A stretch of DNA of 64,000 bases, from contig NZ_LT702999.1 in assembly GCF_900149685.1 (NCBI RefSeq), positions 186,001-250,000 on the forward strand, written 5' to 3'. This document shows positions 10,535-18,560 of this stretch, one piece after another. Source of the DNA: Erythrobacter sp. Alg231-14 (lineage in GTDB: Bacteria; Pseudomonadota; Alphaproteobacteria; Sphingomonadales; Sphingomonadaceae). The notes below the pieces were generated by a model. It was given only the letters and a program-made list of their open reading frames with translations. It had not been told where the DNA came from and ran no database searches. Both the position numbers and the translations under genes were made by a program. Position 1 is the first letter of the stretch, and each line of letters starts with the position of its first letter.

Positions 10535-11082
10535 TCGCTGGTCTCGGCCGCCAATAGTGTCGCATCGCCCGGCGTTTGGGCGTTCGCCGCACGGATCGGC
10601 GATGCTTCGATCAGGAATTCACCAAACGCCTCGGTAAAGACCGCGCCAGCATCTTCGCTCGCATCGATCGACGCCAAAGTAATCGGATCACCTGTCAACG
10701 GAGAGACCATCTCTCGCGGTTGCGCATCGGGGCCACTCAAATCGGCGCGGGCCACACGAATGGGCGCGGGCGCTTCGGGGCCTACAGGCTGGCCTAGACT
10801 GGCTAATTGACGATTGCTTTCAAGGTATTGGTCGGCGCGAGGCGCGCGATAACCCAATTCCACCGCGTTCCATTCGGCCAATTGCCGTTGGCTTGCGCGA
10901 GTTTGAAATTCGGTCTCCAACAACAGCGTTTCACGCTCCAATTGAATAATCTTGCGTTCGGCCAACGACACTTCGCTTTTGACCGCATGCACATTGAAAC
11001 TGAGCACAGCGAACAAAGCCAAGCAGGTCGCGAGCACCGCGACCCAACCGATTTGGCGAATGCGAGAGCCGGTGGCGATCAT
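10531..11082 (-). CDS. ftsL: FtsL-like cell division protein
   Basis: Bitopic divisome protein: a short cytoplasmic N-terminus, a membrane segment at about residues 12-31 and a periplasmic helical stretch of about 60 residues with heptad-like leucines ([20 protein letters not shown]), as in FtsL, which forms a coiled coil with FtsB. Position between rsmH and ftsI supports the assignment. At 183 residues it is longer than typical FtsL (about 90-120), because of an Ala/Pro-rich, probably unstructured periplasmic tail after residue 100. FtsL sequences are poorly conserved, so the call rests mainly on context and topology. Confidence 0.85.
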   Translation of the reverse strand: MIATGSRIRQIGWVAVLATCLALFAVLSFNVHAVKSEVSLAERKIIQLERETLLLETEFQTRASQRQLAEWNAVELGYRAPRADQYLESNRQLASLGQPVGPEAPAPIRVARADLSGPDAQPREMVSPLTGDPITLASIDASEDAGAVFTEAFGEFLIEASPIRAANAQTPGDATLLAAETSE

Positions 11083-12035
11083 GAGCTTGCCCTTTCAATT
11101 GCTGGTGCGCTGGTGCGGATGGCGTGGCGGAGGATGGAGGAACGGCTTCGGGGGTTTGCGTCGATTTCGGCGACGCTTGGTCGGATGGCTTTTGAAACGT
11201 TGACAAAGGTTGGCGGCGGGCCGGGAATTTCGCCGGGTAGATGGCGTGACACGGCGCGCCCTGCCCCCGATGCTTCGCGCAAATACCGCTTCACGATGCG
11301 GTCTTCGAGGCTGTGAAAGCTAACAACGGCCAACACCCCACCTTCGCGCAACAAAGCTTCGGCAGCGTTCAAACCCGCACGCAATTCGCCCAATTCATCG
11401 TTCACATGGATGCGAACAGCCTGAAACGAGCGGGTCGCAGGATCTTTCTTGTCGTGCGGTTTGTGCCCCAATGCGCGGCGCACCACGCGGGCCAGATCGC
11501 CAGTCGTCTCAAGAGGACGCGCGGCAACGATCGCGCGCGCCACACGGCGGGACTGACGTTCTTCGCCGTAATGATAAAGCACATCGGCAATCGCAGATTC
11601 GTCGGCGGAATTGAGAAAGTCCGCCGCGCTTTCACCCGATTGGCTCATCCGCATATCCAACGGACCGTCGGATGAAAAAGCGAAACCGCGCGCGCTTTGA
11701 TCAAGCTGCATCGACGACACGCCAATATCCATGACCACCGCATCGACTTGATCCACGCCAATCCGTGTCATTTCAGATCGCATGTCAGAGAACCGTTCGG
11801 CGTGCAGCGACAGCCGGCCATCAAATTCGGCAACCATCCCCGCACCATCGCGGATCGCGTTCGGATCGCGGTCAAATCCATAAAGCCGGACACCCGACGA
11901 CAACAAAGCGCGCGAATATCCACCTGCGCCAAAGGTCGCATCGATCACCGACATGTCCGGTTTCGGTTGAATGGCGGCGACCACTTCATTGAGGAGAACC
12001 GGGATATGAGGAGCGGTCGCGATTTGCGGGGTCAT
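11079..12035 (-). CDS. rsmH: RsmH (MraW), 16S rRNA m4C1402 methyltransferase
   Basis: SAM-dependent enzyme that N4-methylates C1402 in the decoding centre of 16S rRNA. The N-terminal [10 protein letters not shown] and the SAM-binding [14 protein letters not shown] are characteristic; [20 protein letters not shown] and the late [15 protein letters not shown] are further family signatures. The length of 318 is normal. It is the second gene of the dcw operon and overlaps mraZ and ftsL by 4 bp each. Confidence 0.97.
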   Translation of the reverse strand: MTPQIATAPHIPVLLNEVVAAIQPKPDMSVIDATFGAGGYSRALLSSGVRLYGFDRDPNAIRDGAGMVAEFDGRLSLHAERFSDMRSEMTRIGVDQVDAVVMDIGVSSMQLDQSARGFAFSSDGPLDMRMSQSGESAADFLNSADESAIADVLYHYGEERQSRRVARAIVAARPLETTGDLARVVRRALGHKPHDKKDPATRSFQAVRIHVNDELGELRAGLNAAEALLREGGVLAVVSFHSLEDRIVKRYLREASGAGRAVSRHLPGEIPGPPPTFVNVSKAIRPSVAEIDANPRSRSSILRHAIRTSAPAIERASS

Positions 12036-12577
12036 TTCTTTGCCCCCTTGGATTTTGCTTTCGCCTCAGCCTCGGCAACCAAGCGTTTGCACGTCGCCTG
12101 AGCGCCCTTCCACGATGTGTCCATCCGGGCCAATTCCGCCGGATTCCACACAAAGAAGAATTCGCCGCCGCCCTGAAAATACAGGCCGCCTTCAACCTTG
12201 CCGAGCTCTTTCAAGTGATCCGGCATCACAAATCGACCGCTGTCATCGTAGGGGATTTGTTCGAATTGAAACAATTGTCCGGCGCGCACGTCGCGGTCAA
12301 AATCGTTGAGCTGCAAACGGATCGCCCGCTCTTCTTCACGGTCCAGTTGCTCATGCAGGCGGTCAATCCGCGAAAGACCAAAACCGATCAGGCAATCAAA
12401 CCGTTCATGGGCGAGCAGACACAGTGTCTTTGAGCCGCCGGACGCGTCTTTCACCGCCTTGCGAAATGCCGGAGGCAGGACAAAACGACCCTTATCGCCG
12501 ATCGGCGAATAGGCCTGTCCATGATATGCTCCCAGCGTAGCCACGCGACTATTCTCAACCCCTCTTTTGCCGGCCAA
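12032..12577 (-). CDS. mraZ: MraZ, transcriptional regulator of the dcw operon
   Basis: First gene of the cell wall operon. Two SpoVT/AbrB-like swapped-hairpin domains are seen, one around [14 protein letters not shown] and one around [14 protein letters not shown], the twin signature of MraZ. MraZ binds GGG-containing repeats before its own gene and controls the cluster in Escherichia coli. The open frame begins with TTG at 12577 (181 residues); a GTG at 12541 would give 169 residues and a more usual N-terminus. Neither has a clearly better ribosome binding site. The C-terminal tail is Lys/Ala-rich. Confidence 0.93.
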   Translation of the reverse strand: MAGKRGVENSRVATLGAYHGQAYSPIGDKGRFVLPPAFRKAVKDASGGSKTLCLLAHERFDCLIGFGLSRIDRLHEQLDREEERAIRLQLNDFDRDVRAGQLFQFEQIPYDDSGRFVMPDHLKELGKVEGGLYFQGGGEFFFVWNPAELARMDTSWKGAQATCKRLVAEAEAKAKSKGAKK

Positions 12578-13014
12578 TCATTGACCAGGCTGACCTCCTC
12601 AAACGCGCCCGAACCCCGCAAAGCAGCCCCCTTTGGACAGATCTTCTCCGTCGCCGCACCCGCGCGAACGGGAGCAGCGCGCCAACCAATCGGGATGACG
12701 CGGGGCAAACAGGCATGTTTGATGGAAGACGGTAATATCCGGGAAGCAGGCGGGTGACTAGGGTTTTTCTAGGAAAATCACGGGATTAAACGGTAAATTG
12801 TTGATTTACTTTAATTTCTATTTCGTAAAAACTCGCATCCGACGTCAAATAGACCCCGAATTTCCCGCAAGATCCCGCAACATTACGCTGATAATCCGTC
12901 AGAATCCCGCAAAAGCCCCGAACGAGTCCCACCTCACCTCAAAGCCTTCAGTGATTTCCCGTAATATTCCCGAATGACCAATTTTGCCGTCATCAAACAC
13001 CCTATTGGGCGCGA
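12578..13014 (-). promoter_or_regulatory. Long leader and promoter region of the dcw operon
   Basis: A 437-bp stretch with no convincing gene. The part between 12740 and 12975 is AT-rich against its surroundings. It holds a TTGACG hexamer (minus strand, 12843-12848) that could be a -35 element, though no good -10 element stands at the right distance. It also holds a GTAAAT/ATTTAC inverted repeat at 12793-12809 and the GGG repeats listed separately. A small open frame on the minus strand (12451-12708) overlaps mraZ in another frame and has no visible homology; I treat it as spurious. Confidence 0.6.
12851..12930 (-). promoter_or_regulatory. Phased GGG repeats, probable MraZ operators
   Basis: On the minus strand three decamers follow each other directly: GCGGGATCTT, GCGGGAAATT, CGGGGTC, with the GGG triplets exactly 10 bp apart (874-876, 864-866, 854-856). 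A second set (928-930, 916-919, 906-908) is spaced 10-12 bp, and two more triplets lie at 12958-12960 and 12969-12971. MraZ of other bacteria recognises TGGGN repeats spaced by 5 bp (10-bp period) before mraZ. That these are its sites here is inferred from the period and position. Confidence 0.6.
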
Positions 13015-13833
13015 TCAATCGTCGTACGCAAAGGCAAGCAACGCGTTGATTGCACTACCATTCTCGCCCGCCAATTGCTCGTCTTCAAAAACGGCGGCGT
13101 CGGCCACAATGGTAACCAGCCCCTCTCCAACGGCGCATTGCTGCACCGGATACGCGTCGTTGCGGAGGCAGGCATGGCCCGCTGCTTCGATCTCGCCGGT
13201 CAATAGAACCGCAAATTCCCCGTCACCGATGGTCACCGTTCGCGCGGCAAACTCCTGCGCTTCGTTAAAGGTGATGGTCATACCCCAGCGTGCCACAACC
13301 GGCGGAATGAATGCCACAGCGTTGGGTCGCCGCGCATCGCCCAGTGGCAGGTCGTATTCACCGGTTAACATGGGATCGAGTACCAAGAGCAGGCGTCCCC
13401 CGCCTCGCACCCAATCGTCCAGCGCGACATTGTCTTGCGGCGAAAGGCCGCGCGGCTGCACAATCGCCAGCCGCGCCAGATTGCTAAGAGGATTTGTCGG
13501 AGCGGCGTTTGGGTCAAGAGCGGCAATCGGCGCAACCGTATCAAGCGGGATTACTTTATGGCATTGCCCCAGCGCTTTAGCTTGCCACGGAGGATCAACT
13601 TCGCCGCGTGCGTAGTTTGCAAAATCGACACCTAGGGGGAAATTGAGCGGTAGGCCCGTCATCAGACCCAAAGTTGGCAACGGCTGCGTCTCCGCGCAAT
13701 CGGGGGTCATCAAAACCACATCAGTATCAGTGGTCGGATCAACCCTCGCCTCGCAACCGCTTAAACCCCATTGGCACACGGCTAAAAGGGCAATGGCGAC
13801 GCTATCCAAACCATCTTTAAGGAGCGGGCGCAT
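13015..13833 (-). CDS. Putative lipoprotein with GldG/DUF4350-like domain
   Basis: A 272-residue exported protein of unknown function. The N-terminus has a hydrophobic segment ending in a lipobox (GLSGC, lipidated Cys at 27). The rest contains LAIVQPRGLSPQDNVALDDWV followed by GGRLLLVLDP, a layout seen in GldG/DUF4350-type glutamine-amidotransferase-like domains, where an open-ended cell-envelope role is assumed. The ATG at 13833 was chosen because it starts the signal peptide; it lies 17 bp inside the preceding gene. The longer frame to 13995 has an Arg-rich nonsense-like N-terminus. Together with 13817-14224 it seems to form a small unit behind cysK. Confidence 0.7.
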   Translation of the reverse strand: MRPLLKDGLDSVAIALLAVCQWGLSGCEARVDPTTDTDVVLMTPDCAETQPLPTLGLMTGLPLNFPLGVDFANYARGEVDPPWQAKALGQCHKVIPLDTVAPIAALDPNAAPTNPLSNLARLAIVQPRGLSPQDNVALDDWVRGGGRLLLVLDPMLTGEYDLPLGDARRPNAVAFIPPVVARWGMTITFNEAQEFAARTVTIGDGEFAVLLTGEIEAAGHACLRNDAYPVQQCAVGEGLVTIVADAAVFEDEQLAGENGSAINALLAFAYDD

Positions 13834-14224
13834 CGTCGACCGGTGCGGTGTCCTCCGCCGACAATGGCGGCAAATCCGCCGGCAAGTCGGTCGGCGTTGG
13901 GCTTGGTTCTGCGGGGATGTCAGGAACAATCCCAGCATCGGCGAGCGGGTCGCGTTGCGACGCCGCCTCTGTTGGTTCGGTCGTCGGCGCGGCATCGGGG
14001 ACCGCGCCCTCCTGCGTCAAATCGGCCTGATTGCCCAAAACACTGGCCAATCCGACTAGCAAGACCATGGATCCAATGCCGAACAAGCCGACCTGAAGCC
14101 GCTGCGTTGCCTCAGACTTGGTTCCGCCCAACGGCGCACCTTCGGGAGGCGCCTCGCCTTCGGCGGTGCCTTGCTGCACAGATTGCGCTTCGGATACGCG
14201 CCGCGAGAATTTTCCGCCTGTCAT
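13817..14224 (-). CDS. Single-pass membrane protein of unknown function
   Basis: A 135-residue protein with a polar N-terminus (about 43 residues), one membrane segment (about 44-64, GLFGIGSMVLLVGLASVLG) and a Pro/Ala/Asp-rich, probably disordered tail outside the membrane. No family is recognised. It lies 36 bp behind cysK and its last 17 bp overlap the start of the lipoprotein gene, so the two are probably translated together. The acid- and proline-rich tail could be a linker reaching into the periplasm. Confidence 0.65.
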   Translation of the reverse strand: MTGGKFSRRVSEAQSVQQGTAEGEAPPEGAPLGGTKSEATQRLQVGLFGIGSMVLLVGLASVLGNQADLTQEGAVPDAAPTTEPTEAASQRDPLADAGIVPDIPAEPSPTPTDLPADLPPLSAEDTAPVDDAPAP

Positions 14225-14260
14225 GTGTGTCGGTTTAGCCCCGCGATCCGCGTGTGTCGA

Positions 14261-15283
14261 TCAATCGCTGTTGGATTGCTCCAACCAATCGAACACCGGC
14301 AAACCTTTCGATGCCAGCCATTCCGCGTTGTAGAGCGTCGAAAGATACCGGAAACCGGTGTCGCACAGGATGGTAGCGATTTGCGGTTTGTCGCGACCTT
14401 CTGCGACAAGTTGTTTGCCCAATGCAATCGCGCCGGCAACGTTGATCCCACTGGACAGGCCGAGACACAGCCCTTCTTCGCGTAGCAATTGCGCAACCCA
14501 TTTCATCCCTTCTTCGTCGGAAATGCGGAATTGCGTATCAATTGGCGCGCCTTCCAAATTGGCGGTAATCCGGCCCTGACCAATCCCTTCGGCGACGGAT
14601 GATCCCTCGCCTTTCAATTCGCCATTCGCGTAATAGTTGTAGAGCGCCGCACCATGCGGATCGGTTAGCGCGATGCGAATATCGGGGTTCTTTTCTTTCA
14701 ACCCCATGCCGACGCCCGCAATCGTGCCGCCGGTTCCGGCTGCACAGGTGAAACCGTCAATCTTGCCGCCGCTCTGCTCCCACAATTCAGGGGCGGTTGT
14801 CTCGATGTGCGCGCGCCGATTGGCGGTGTTGTCGAATTGCCCAGCCCACACCGCGCCTTCTGTTTCTTCCGCCATACGACGCGATACGTGCTGGAAATGG
14901 CAGGGATCGGCATATTTGGTCGGTGGCACCAATTCCAACCGAGCGCCCAACGCCCGCAACGTGTCCATTTTTTCTTTGGATTGGTTGTCCGGCATGACGA
15001 TGATCGTCTTGTACCCCAGTGCGTTCGCGACAAGCGCGACGCCGATGCCGGTGTTGCCCGCCGTCCCTTCGATGACAGTACCGCCCAGTTTCAAATCGCC
15101 GCGTTCTTCTGCGTCGCGGATCATGTAGAGCGCCGCGCGATCCTTCACGCTGGAGCCGGGGTTTGCGAATTCGCATTTGCCCCAAATGTCACAACCGGCC
15201 GCTTGGCTAGCACCAGCGAGCCGAACAAGGGGCGTGTTTCCGATCAGGGCGAGCGTGTCGCCAATAGGCTTAGTGATGTTCAT
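14261..15283 (-). CDS. cysK: Cysteine synthase A (O-acetylserine sulfhydrylase)
   Basis: PLP enzyme making L-cysteine from O-acetylserine and sulfide. K47 in NPGSSVKDRA is the Schiff-base lysine; GTAGNTGIG (residues 73-81) takes the place of the usual TSGNTGIG phosphate/substrate loop, and GTGGTIAG binds the PLP phosphate. At 340 residues it is longer than E. coli CysK (323) and belongs to the variant common in alphaproteobacteria. ATG at 15283 is used; the frame can be read back to a TTG at 15319 without a better start. Confidence 0.93.
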   Translation of the reverse strand: MNITKPIGDTLALIGNTPLVRLAGASQAAGCDIWGKCEFANPGSSVKDRAALYMIRDAEERGDLKLGGTVIEGTAGNTGIGVALVANALGYKTIIVMPDNQSKEKMDTLRALGARLELVPPTKYADPCHFQHVSRRMAEETEGAVWAGQFDNTANRRAHIETTAPELWEQSGGKIDGFTCAAGTGGTIAGVGMGLKEKNPDIRIALTDPHGAALYNYYANGELKGEGSSVAEGIGQGRITANLEGAPIDTQFRISDEEGMKWVAQLLREEGLCLGLSSGINVAGAIALGKQLVAEGRDKPQIATILCDTGFRYLSTLYNAEWLASKGLPVFDWLEQSNSD

Positions 15284-15445
15284 AGATGCGGATTTAGGAG
15301 CTGGGAGCGCGCTCGGCAATGCAGATCACCTATGGCGCTGCAAAAGCCATCTTTGCCGCGTCCATTGCGCAGCCCCCACAAACACCGCGTGACGCCGTCT
15401 GGACCCTTAGATTGGCCAAACGGAAGCCAAAATAAATGCGCAGAG

Positions 15446-15469
15446 GAGTGCTCGCCAATGCGAGCACTC
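15446..15469. terminator. Perfect 10-bp hairpin after the ferredoxin gene
   Basis: GAGTGCTCGC, loop CAAT, GCGAGCACTC: a perfect inverted repeat beginning 16 bp past the ferredoxin stop (minus strand). The minus-strand sequence after it is CTCTGCGCATTTATTTT, so a T-rich stretch comes only after about 10 bases. It is therefore an imperfect intrinsic terminator or an RNA 3'-end stabiliser. Confidence 0.55.
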
Positions 15470-15484
15470 ACTCAAACCGCGCCA

Positions 15485-15799
15485 TCAATCTTCGGGAGCA
15501 ATCGTGACCTTAAGGCCGTCGAGTTCCGCAGTGAACGGAATCTGGCAAGACAAGCGCGAACCTTCTTTGCGGTGATCCGACGATTCAAGCAGATCGTCTT
15601 CATCTTCACTCATCTCAGGAAGCGTTACGGATGTTTCGTCGATCACGATGTGGCACGTCGCGCATGAGCAGCACCCGCCACACAAAGCCAACAATTCATC
15701 AAAGCCGTTGTCGCGCACAGCTTCCATGACGGTCAGACCATCTTCAACGTCGATTTCGCTCGTTTCGCCGTCGCGATTGGTGACGATCAACTTTGGCAT
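15485..15799 (-). CDS. [2Fe-2S] ferredoxin (adrenodoxin/ISC Fdx type)
   Basis: A 104-residue soluble electron carrier. Cysteines C40, C46, C49 and C85 fit the C-x5-C-x2-C...C cluster pattern, and two further cysteines (C43, C44) sit inside the loop ([10 protein letters not shown]). The acidic surface segment [22 protein letters not shown] matches adrenodoxin-type ferredoxins that serve cytochromes P450 or iron-sulfur assembly. ATG at 15799 gives the family length; the frame extends upstream to 16015 but with nonsense sequence overlapping the divergent alkA gene. No isc genes or P450 lie nearby, so the partner is unknown. Confidence 0.92.
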   Translation of the reverse strand: MPKLIVTNRDGETSEIDVEDGLTVMEAVRDNGFDELLALCGGCCSCATCHIVIDETSVTLPEMSEDEDDLLESSDHRKEGSRLSCQIPFTAELDGLKVTIAPED

Positions 15800-15929
15800 G
15801 GTGGGTTTCCTCTTTGAATAGCATTGAACGCAAGGCGCGCATTGCCTTGGGCGCTTGGATAAAATCGAAAGCGCGCTAGGACGTTCCGAGAAAATTGGCA
15901 ACCTAATGGTATTGTCAAGAGGAGAGCAT

Positions 15930-16547
15930 ATGGGACTGACCGCCGAAATTTTGAACCGCGAATTGGACGCATTGGGCGCGAAAGATGCGCGAGTCGGCGA
16001 GGAATTGGCCCGCATCGGCTATCCCGAACCGCGCTTGCGCGATCGCGGCTACAAAACTTTGCTGCGCACGATTGTGGGGCAACAAGTGTCTGTCGCAGCG
16101 GCGGCATCCATGTGGAACAAACTGGTCGCAGAGGTCGGCGAAGAATTCACACCAGCTTGTCTCTTGGAACGCGATTTTGACACATTGCGCGCCTGTGGTC
16201 TGTCGCGTCAGAAGCAAGGATACGCCCGTTCTTTGTGCGAGTTGATCGAAGCAGGTGAGCTGGATTTTGACGCGATGCCAGCCGATGACGAAGAAGCAAT
16301 TGCGGAGCTAACACGCATCAAAGGCATCGGGCGATGGTCAGCGGAGATTTATCTGCTCTTCGCCGAAGGGCGCACGGACATATGGCCTGCGGGCGATTTG
16401 GCGGTGCAAGAAGGGGTGAAACGGCTGCTCGAAATAGACGAGCGCCCCAATGAGAAAGAATGCCGCGCGCTTGGTGAACGTTGGTCACCGCACCGGGGCG
16501 CAATGGCGATCTTCACATGGCACTTTTACGCGAACCCCGCGTTGTAA
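15930..16547 (+). CDS. DNA-3-methyladenine glycosylase II family protein (AlkA-like)
   Basis: Base-excision repair enzyme of the HhH-GPD superfamily that removes alkylated purines. The helix-hairpin-helix [13 protein letters not shown] lies at about 128-139 and the catalytic Asp is D156 in WPAGDLAVQ. At 205 residues it lacks the N-terminal domain of E. coli AlkA (282). The start at 15930 has a good ribosome binding site (AGGAGAG) 4-5 bp upstream. It is divergent from the ferredoxin gene, 130 bp away. Confidence 0.9.
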   Translation: MGLTAEILNRELDALGAKDARVGEELARIGYPEPRLRDRGYKTLLRTIVGQQVSVAAAASMWNKLVAEVGEEFTPACLLERDFDTLRACGLSRQKQGYARSLCELIEAGELDFDAMPADDEEAIAELTRIKGIGRWSAEIYLLFAEGRTDIWPAGDLAVQEGVKRLLEIDERPNEKECRALGERWSPHRGAMAIFTWHFYANPAL

Positions 16548-16682
16548 GGGACCACAATTGAGTGGGAGGCGAACCCTCAACACCCCATCATGATATTGCC
16601 AACAAATGCTTTGTTTCGGCGATCCGGAATGGGCCGGCGCACAGCAAATTCCGGCGCCGCCCCATCGGACAATTTCAGCCGA

Positions 16683-18185
16683 TCAAGGAAAATTCTGCGT
16701 TACAGTGATGGCGTTGTTGGCACCGTCTTGGCTGATTGCAGAAGCATCACCAATGCCGCCTTGCGAGACAGTTGCCCCATTGTCAGCGCCAAGTTGGGTG
16801 ATGGTTGATTCCGCATCGATAGCGGCAAGATCCTGCAGCAAGGTCGCCGTGTTGCGATCGCCATTTTGGCTAAGGACCGAAGTCCCGGTGTCGCCATTTT
16901 GAGTGACATTGGCCGTGTTGCCATCGCTCGAAGCGTCGGTCACGATAGCGAAATCGCCGTTGGTGCCCTGTTCAATCCTTGACCGGTTGTTGTTGCCTCC
17001 CTGTGTGAGGCTGGCATTTTGGTTTTGCCCAACTTGTAAGATGCCCGCAGAACCAAGCGTAAGCCCGATAGAGAAGTTTCCGTCACCGGTCTGGTTCACA
17101 GTCGCTGTCTGATCGCGGCCAAATTGCTCTAGCAAGCTGACATTGTCTTCGCCGTTCTGCGTTATCGTTGCGACCTGATTTTCGTTCAGAATGGCGCCCT
17201 GAACCGGGCCGCCTCCTGTCAACAAGCACTCAAAAAAGCCTGAACACGGCCTCGATTGCTCGGCCGAATTCTGCTCCACACTCGACACGTTGCTGGTTCC
17301 GTCCTGATCAATGGTCGCAGTCGACCCACCCGCACCGCCAATAACGATGGATTCGTTCAGATCCCCGCTTTGGTCGACATTAACAGTCGTGAAGGCCGTG
17401 GTGACCACATCCGAGAGGTTCTCCGATCCATCTTGTAGGACTCCGATCGTGCCGCCAGACGTCTGACTGACATCGCTTTCATTGTCGGAGCCATTTTGCG
17501 CCACTGTGACCGTCGCCAAGAGAGCAGTTTGATTGATGTTTGAACGGTTGTTCGTGCCAGTCTGGTCCACATCCACATTGGCAAACGCCCCGCCCTGAAC
17601 GACGACAGAATCGTTCTCTTGACCGTCCTGATTGACATCGGTGGCTGCGCCAGCGCCAGACTGACTTACAACCGATACGTTGCCGAGTGTTTCGTCAATG
17701 TCGTTGTTTTGTGTAACGTTAATCACCCCCGCAGCGCCGGTTGCCGTGACAGTAGAGCTGTTCTGATCGCCTGTTTGGGTAACCACCGGAAAGGTGGCAA
17801 AGCCTCCAGCAGTTTGAGTGACAAGTGAATCGTTGTCGGACCCGGTTTGCGTCACAGTGGCACCTGAGAGCGTGCCCTCTTGCACGATGTCACTGGCATT
17901 GCCTTCGCCCGTTTGGTTCACCGTGGCTGTGTTGAAAGATGAACCGGTATCCTGAAGGATCGTCGAATTGTTCGTCTCACCCGATTCCGAAACTTGTGTA
18001 ACGAAGACCGCATTGTTGGCGCCGTCTTGAGTTACGTCGCTCGAATTGGTTCCCTCACCGGTTTGGGTAACTTCGGCTGATCCATCGTTGCCGGTTTGAT
18101 TGATGGTCGAAGTGCTCTGCGCATAGGCAGGAACGGTGGTCGCAAGCGCAAGCATTGAGCCTGCCAAATAATAACGGATTTTCAC
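16683..18185 (-). CDS. Exported curlin-repeat protein, possible functional amyloid
   Basis: A 500-residue protein with a signal peptide (MKIRYYLAGSMLALATTVPAYA, cut before Q23) followed almost entirely by degenerate repeats of about 20-22 residues with the core Q-x-G-x-x-N and a further Q about five residues on, as in CsgA/CsgB curlin repeats. At least fifteen exact QxGxxN cores are visible. An insert near residue 315-330 has the only cysteine pair (PCSGFFEC). The start is GTG at 18185, with GGGGGA 7 bp upstream; the frame runs further to a TTG without such a site. None of csgE, csgF or csgG flank it. Single gene, facing away from the S9 peptidase. Confidence 0.82.
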   Translation of the reverse strand: MKIRYYLAGSMLALATTVPAYAQSTSTINQTGNDGSAEVTQTGEGTNSSDVTQDGANNAVFVTQVSESGETNNSTILQDTGSSFNTATVNQTGEGNASDIVQEGTLSGATVTQTGSDNDSLVTQTAGGFATFPVVTQTGDQNSSTVTATGAAGVINVTQNNDIDETLGNVSVVSQSGAGAATDVNQDGQENDSVVVQGGAFANVDVDQTGTNNRSNINQTALLATVTVAQNGSDNESDVSQTSGGTIGVLQDGSENLSDVVTTAFTTVNVDQSGDLNESIVIGGAGGSTATIDQDGTSNVSSVEQNSAEQSRPCSGFFECLLTGGGPVQGAILNENQVATITQNGEDNVSLLEQFGRDQTATVNQTGDGNFSIGLTLGSAGILQVGQNQNASLTQGGNNNRSRIEQGTNGDFAIVTDASSDGNTANVTQNGDTGTSVLSQNGDRNTATLLQDLAAIDAESTITQLGADNGATVSQGGIGDASAISQDGANNAITVTQNFP

Positions 18186-18560
18186 AATAATTCCCCCAAT
18201 AAGGGGCAAAGTTCGGAGAGTGTCGCGTCAAATGATTGCGCAGAACACTCGAGTCGAAGATCGCCCTGTAAATCATGGTGCGCTGCCACTTTGGTGGTCT
18301 TTCGCGCCGATTTTGCGACTCGGGTTAGGTGGTATTACTAACGCGCTGACTAACGAACACAACAGCGTTTACCTTCTTTGAGCGACATCATTGAGGGCAG
18401 CGTTCGCTAGATGATCGCGTCGACCCGTGATCGGCGGGAGGCCCCTGACCAACGCAATCGAGTGTCTGCAAATGACCCGTCATCGATCGCCCTAGAACCT
18501 ACAAAAATTTGCATTCCCGCCAGCGCTTCCTAGCTGTCACCCTAACCCAAGGGAGAGACC
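18186..18560. other. Divergent intergenic region between curlin-repeat gene and S9 peptidase
   Basis: 375 bp without an open frame that looks coding. It should hold the promoters of both divergent genes. The only clear elements are the ribosome binding sites at its two ends (GGGGGA for the curlin-repeat gene, AGGGAGAG for the peptidase). I saw a TTGACG on the minus strand at about 18227-18232 without a matching -10 element. Confidence 0.5.

Noticed and set aside
12451..12708. 85-codon frame on the minus strand across the mraZ start
   Set aside because: It overlaps mraZ in another frame, and its product is Arg-rich without domain features.
12578..13014. RNase P RNA gene upstream of mraZ
   Set aside because: None of the conserved RNase P sequences are seen on either strand.
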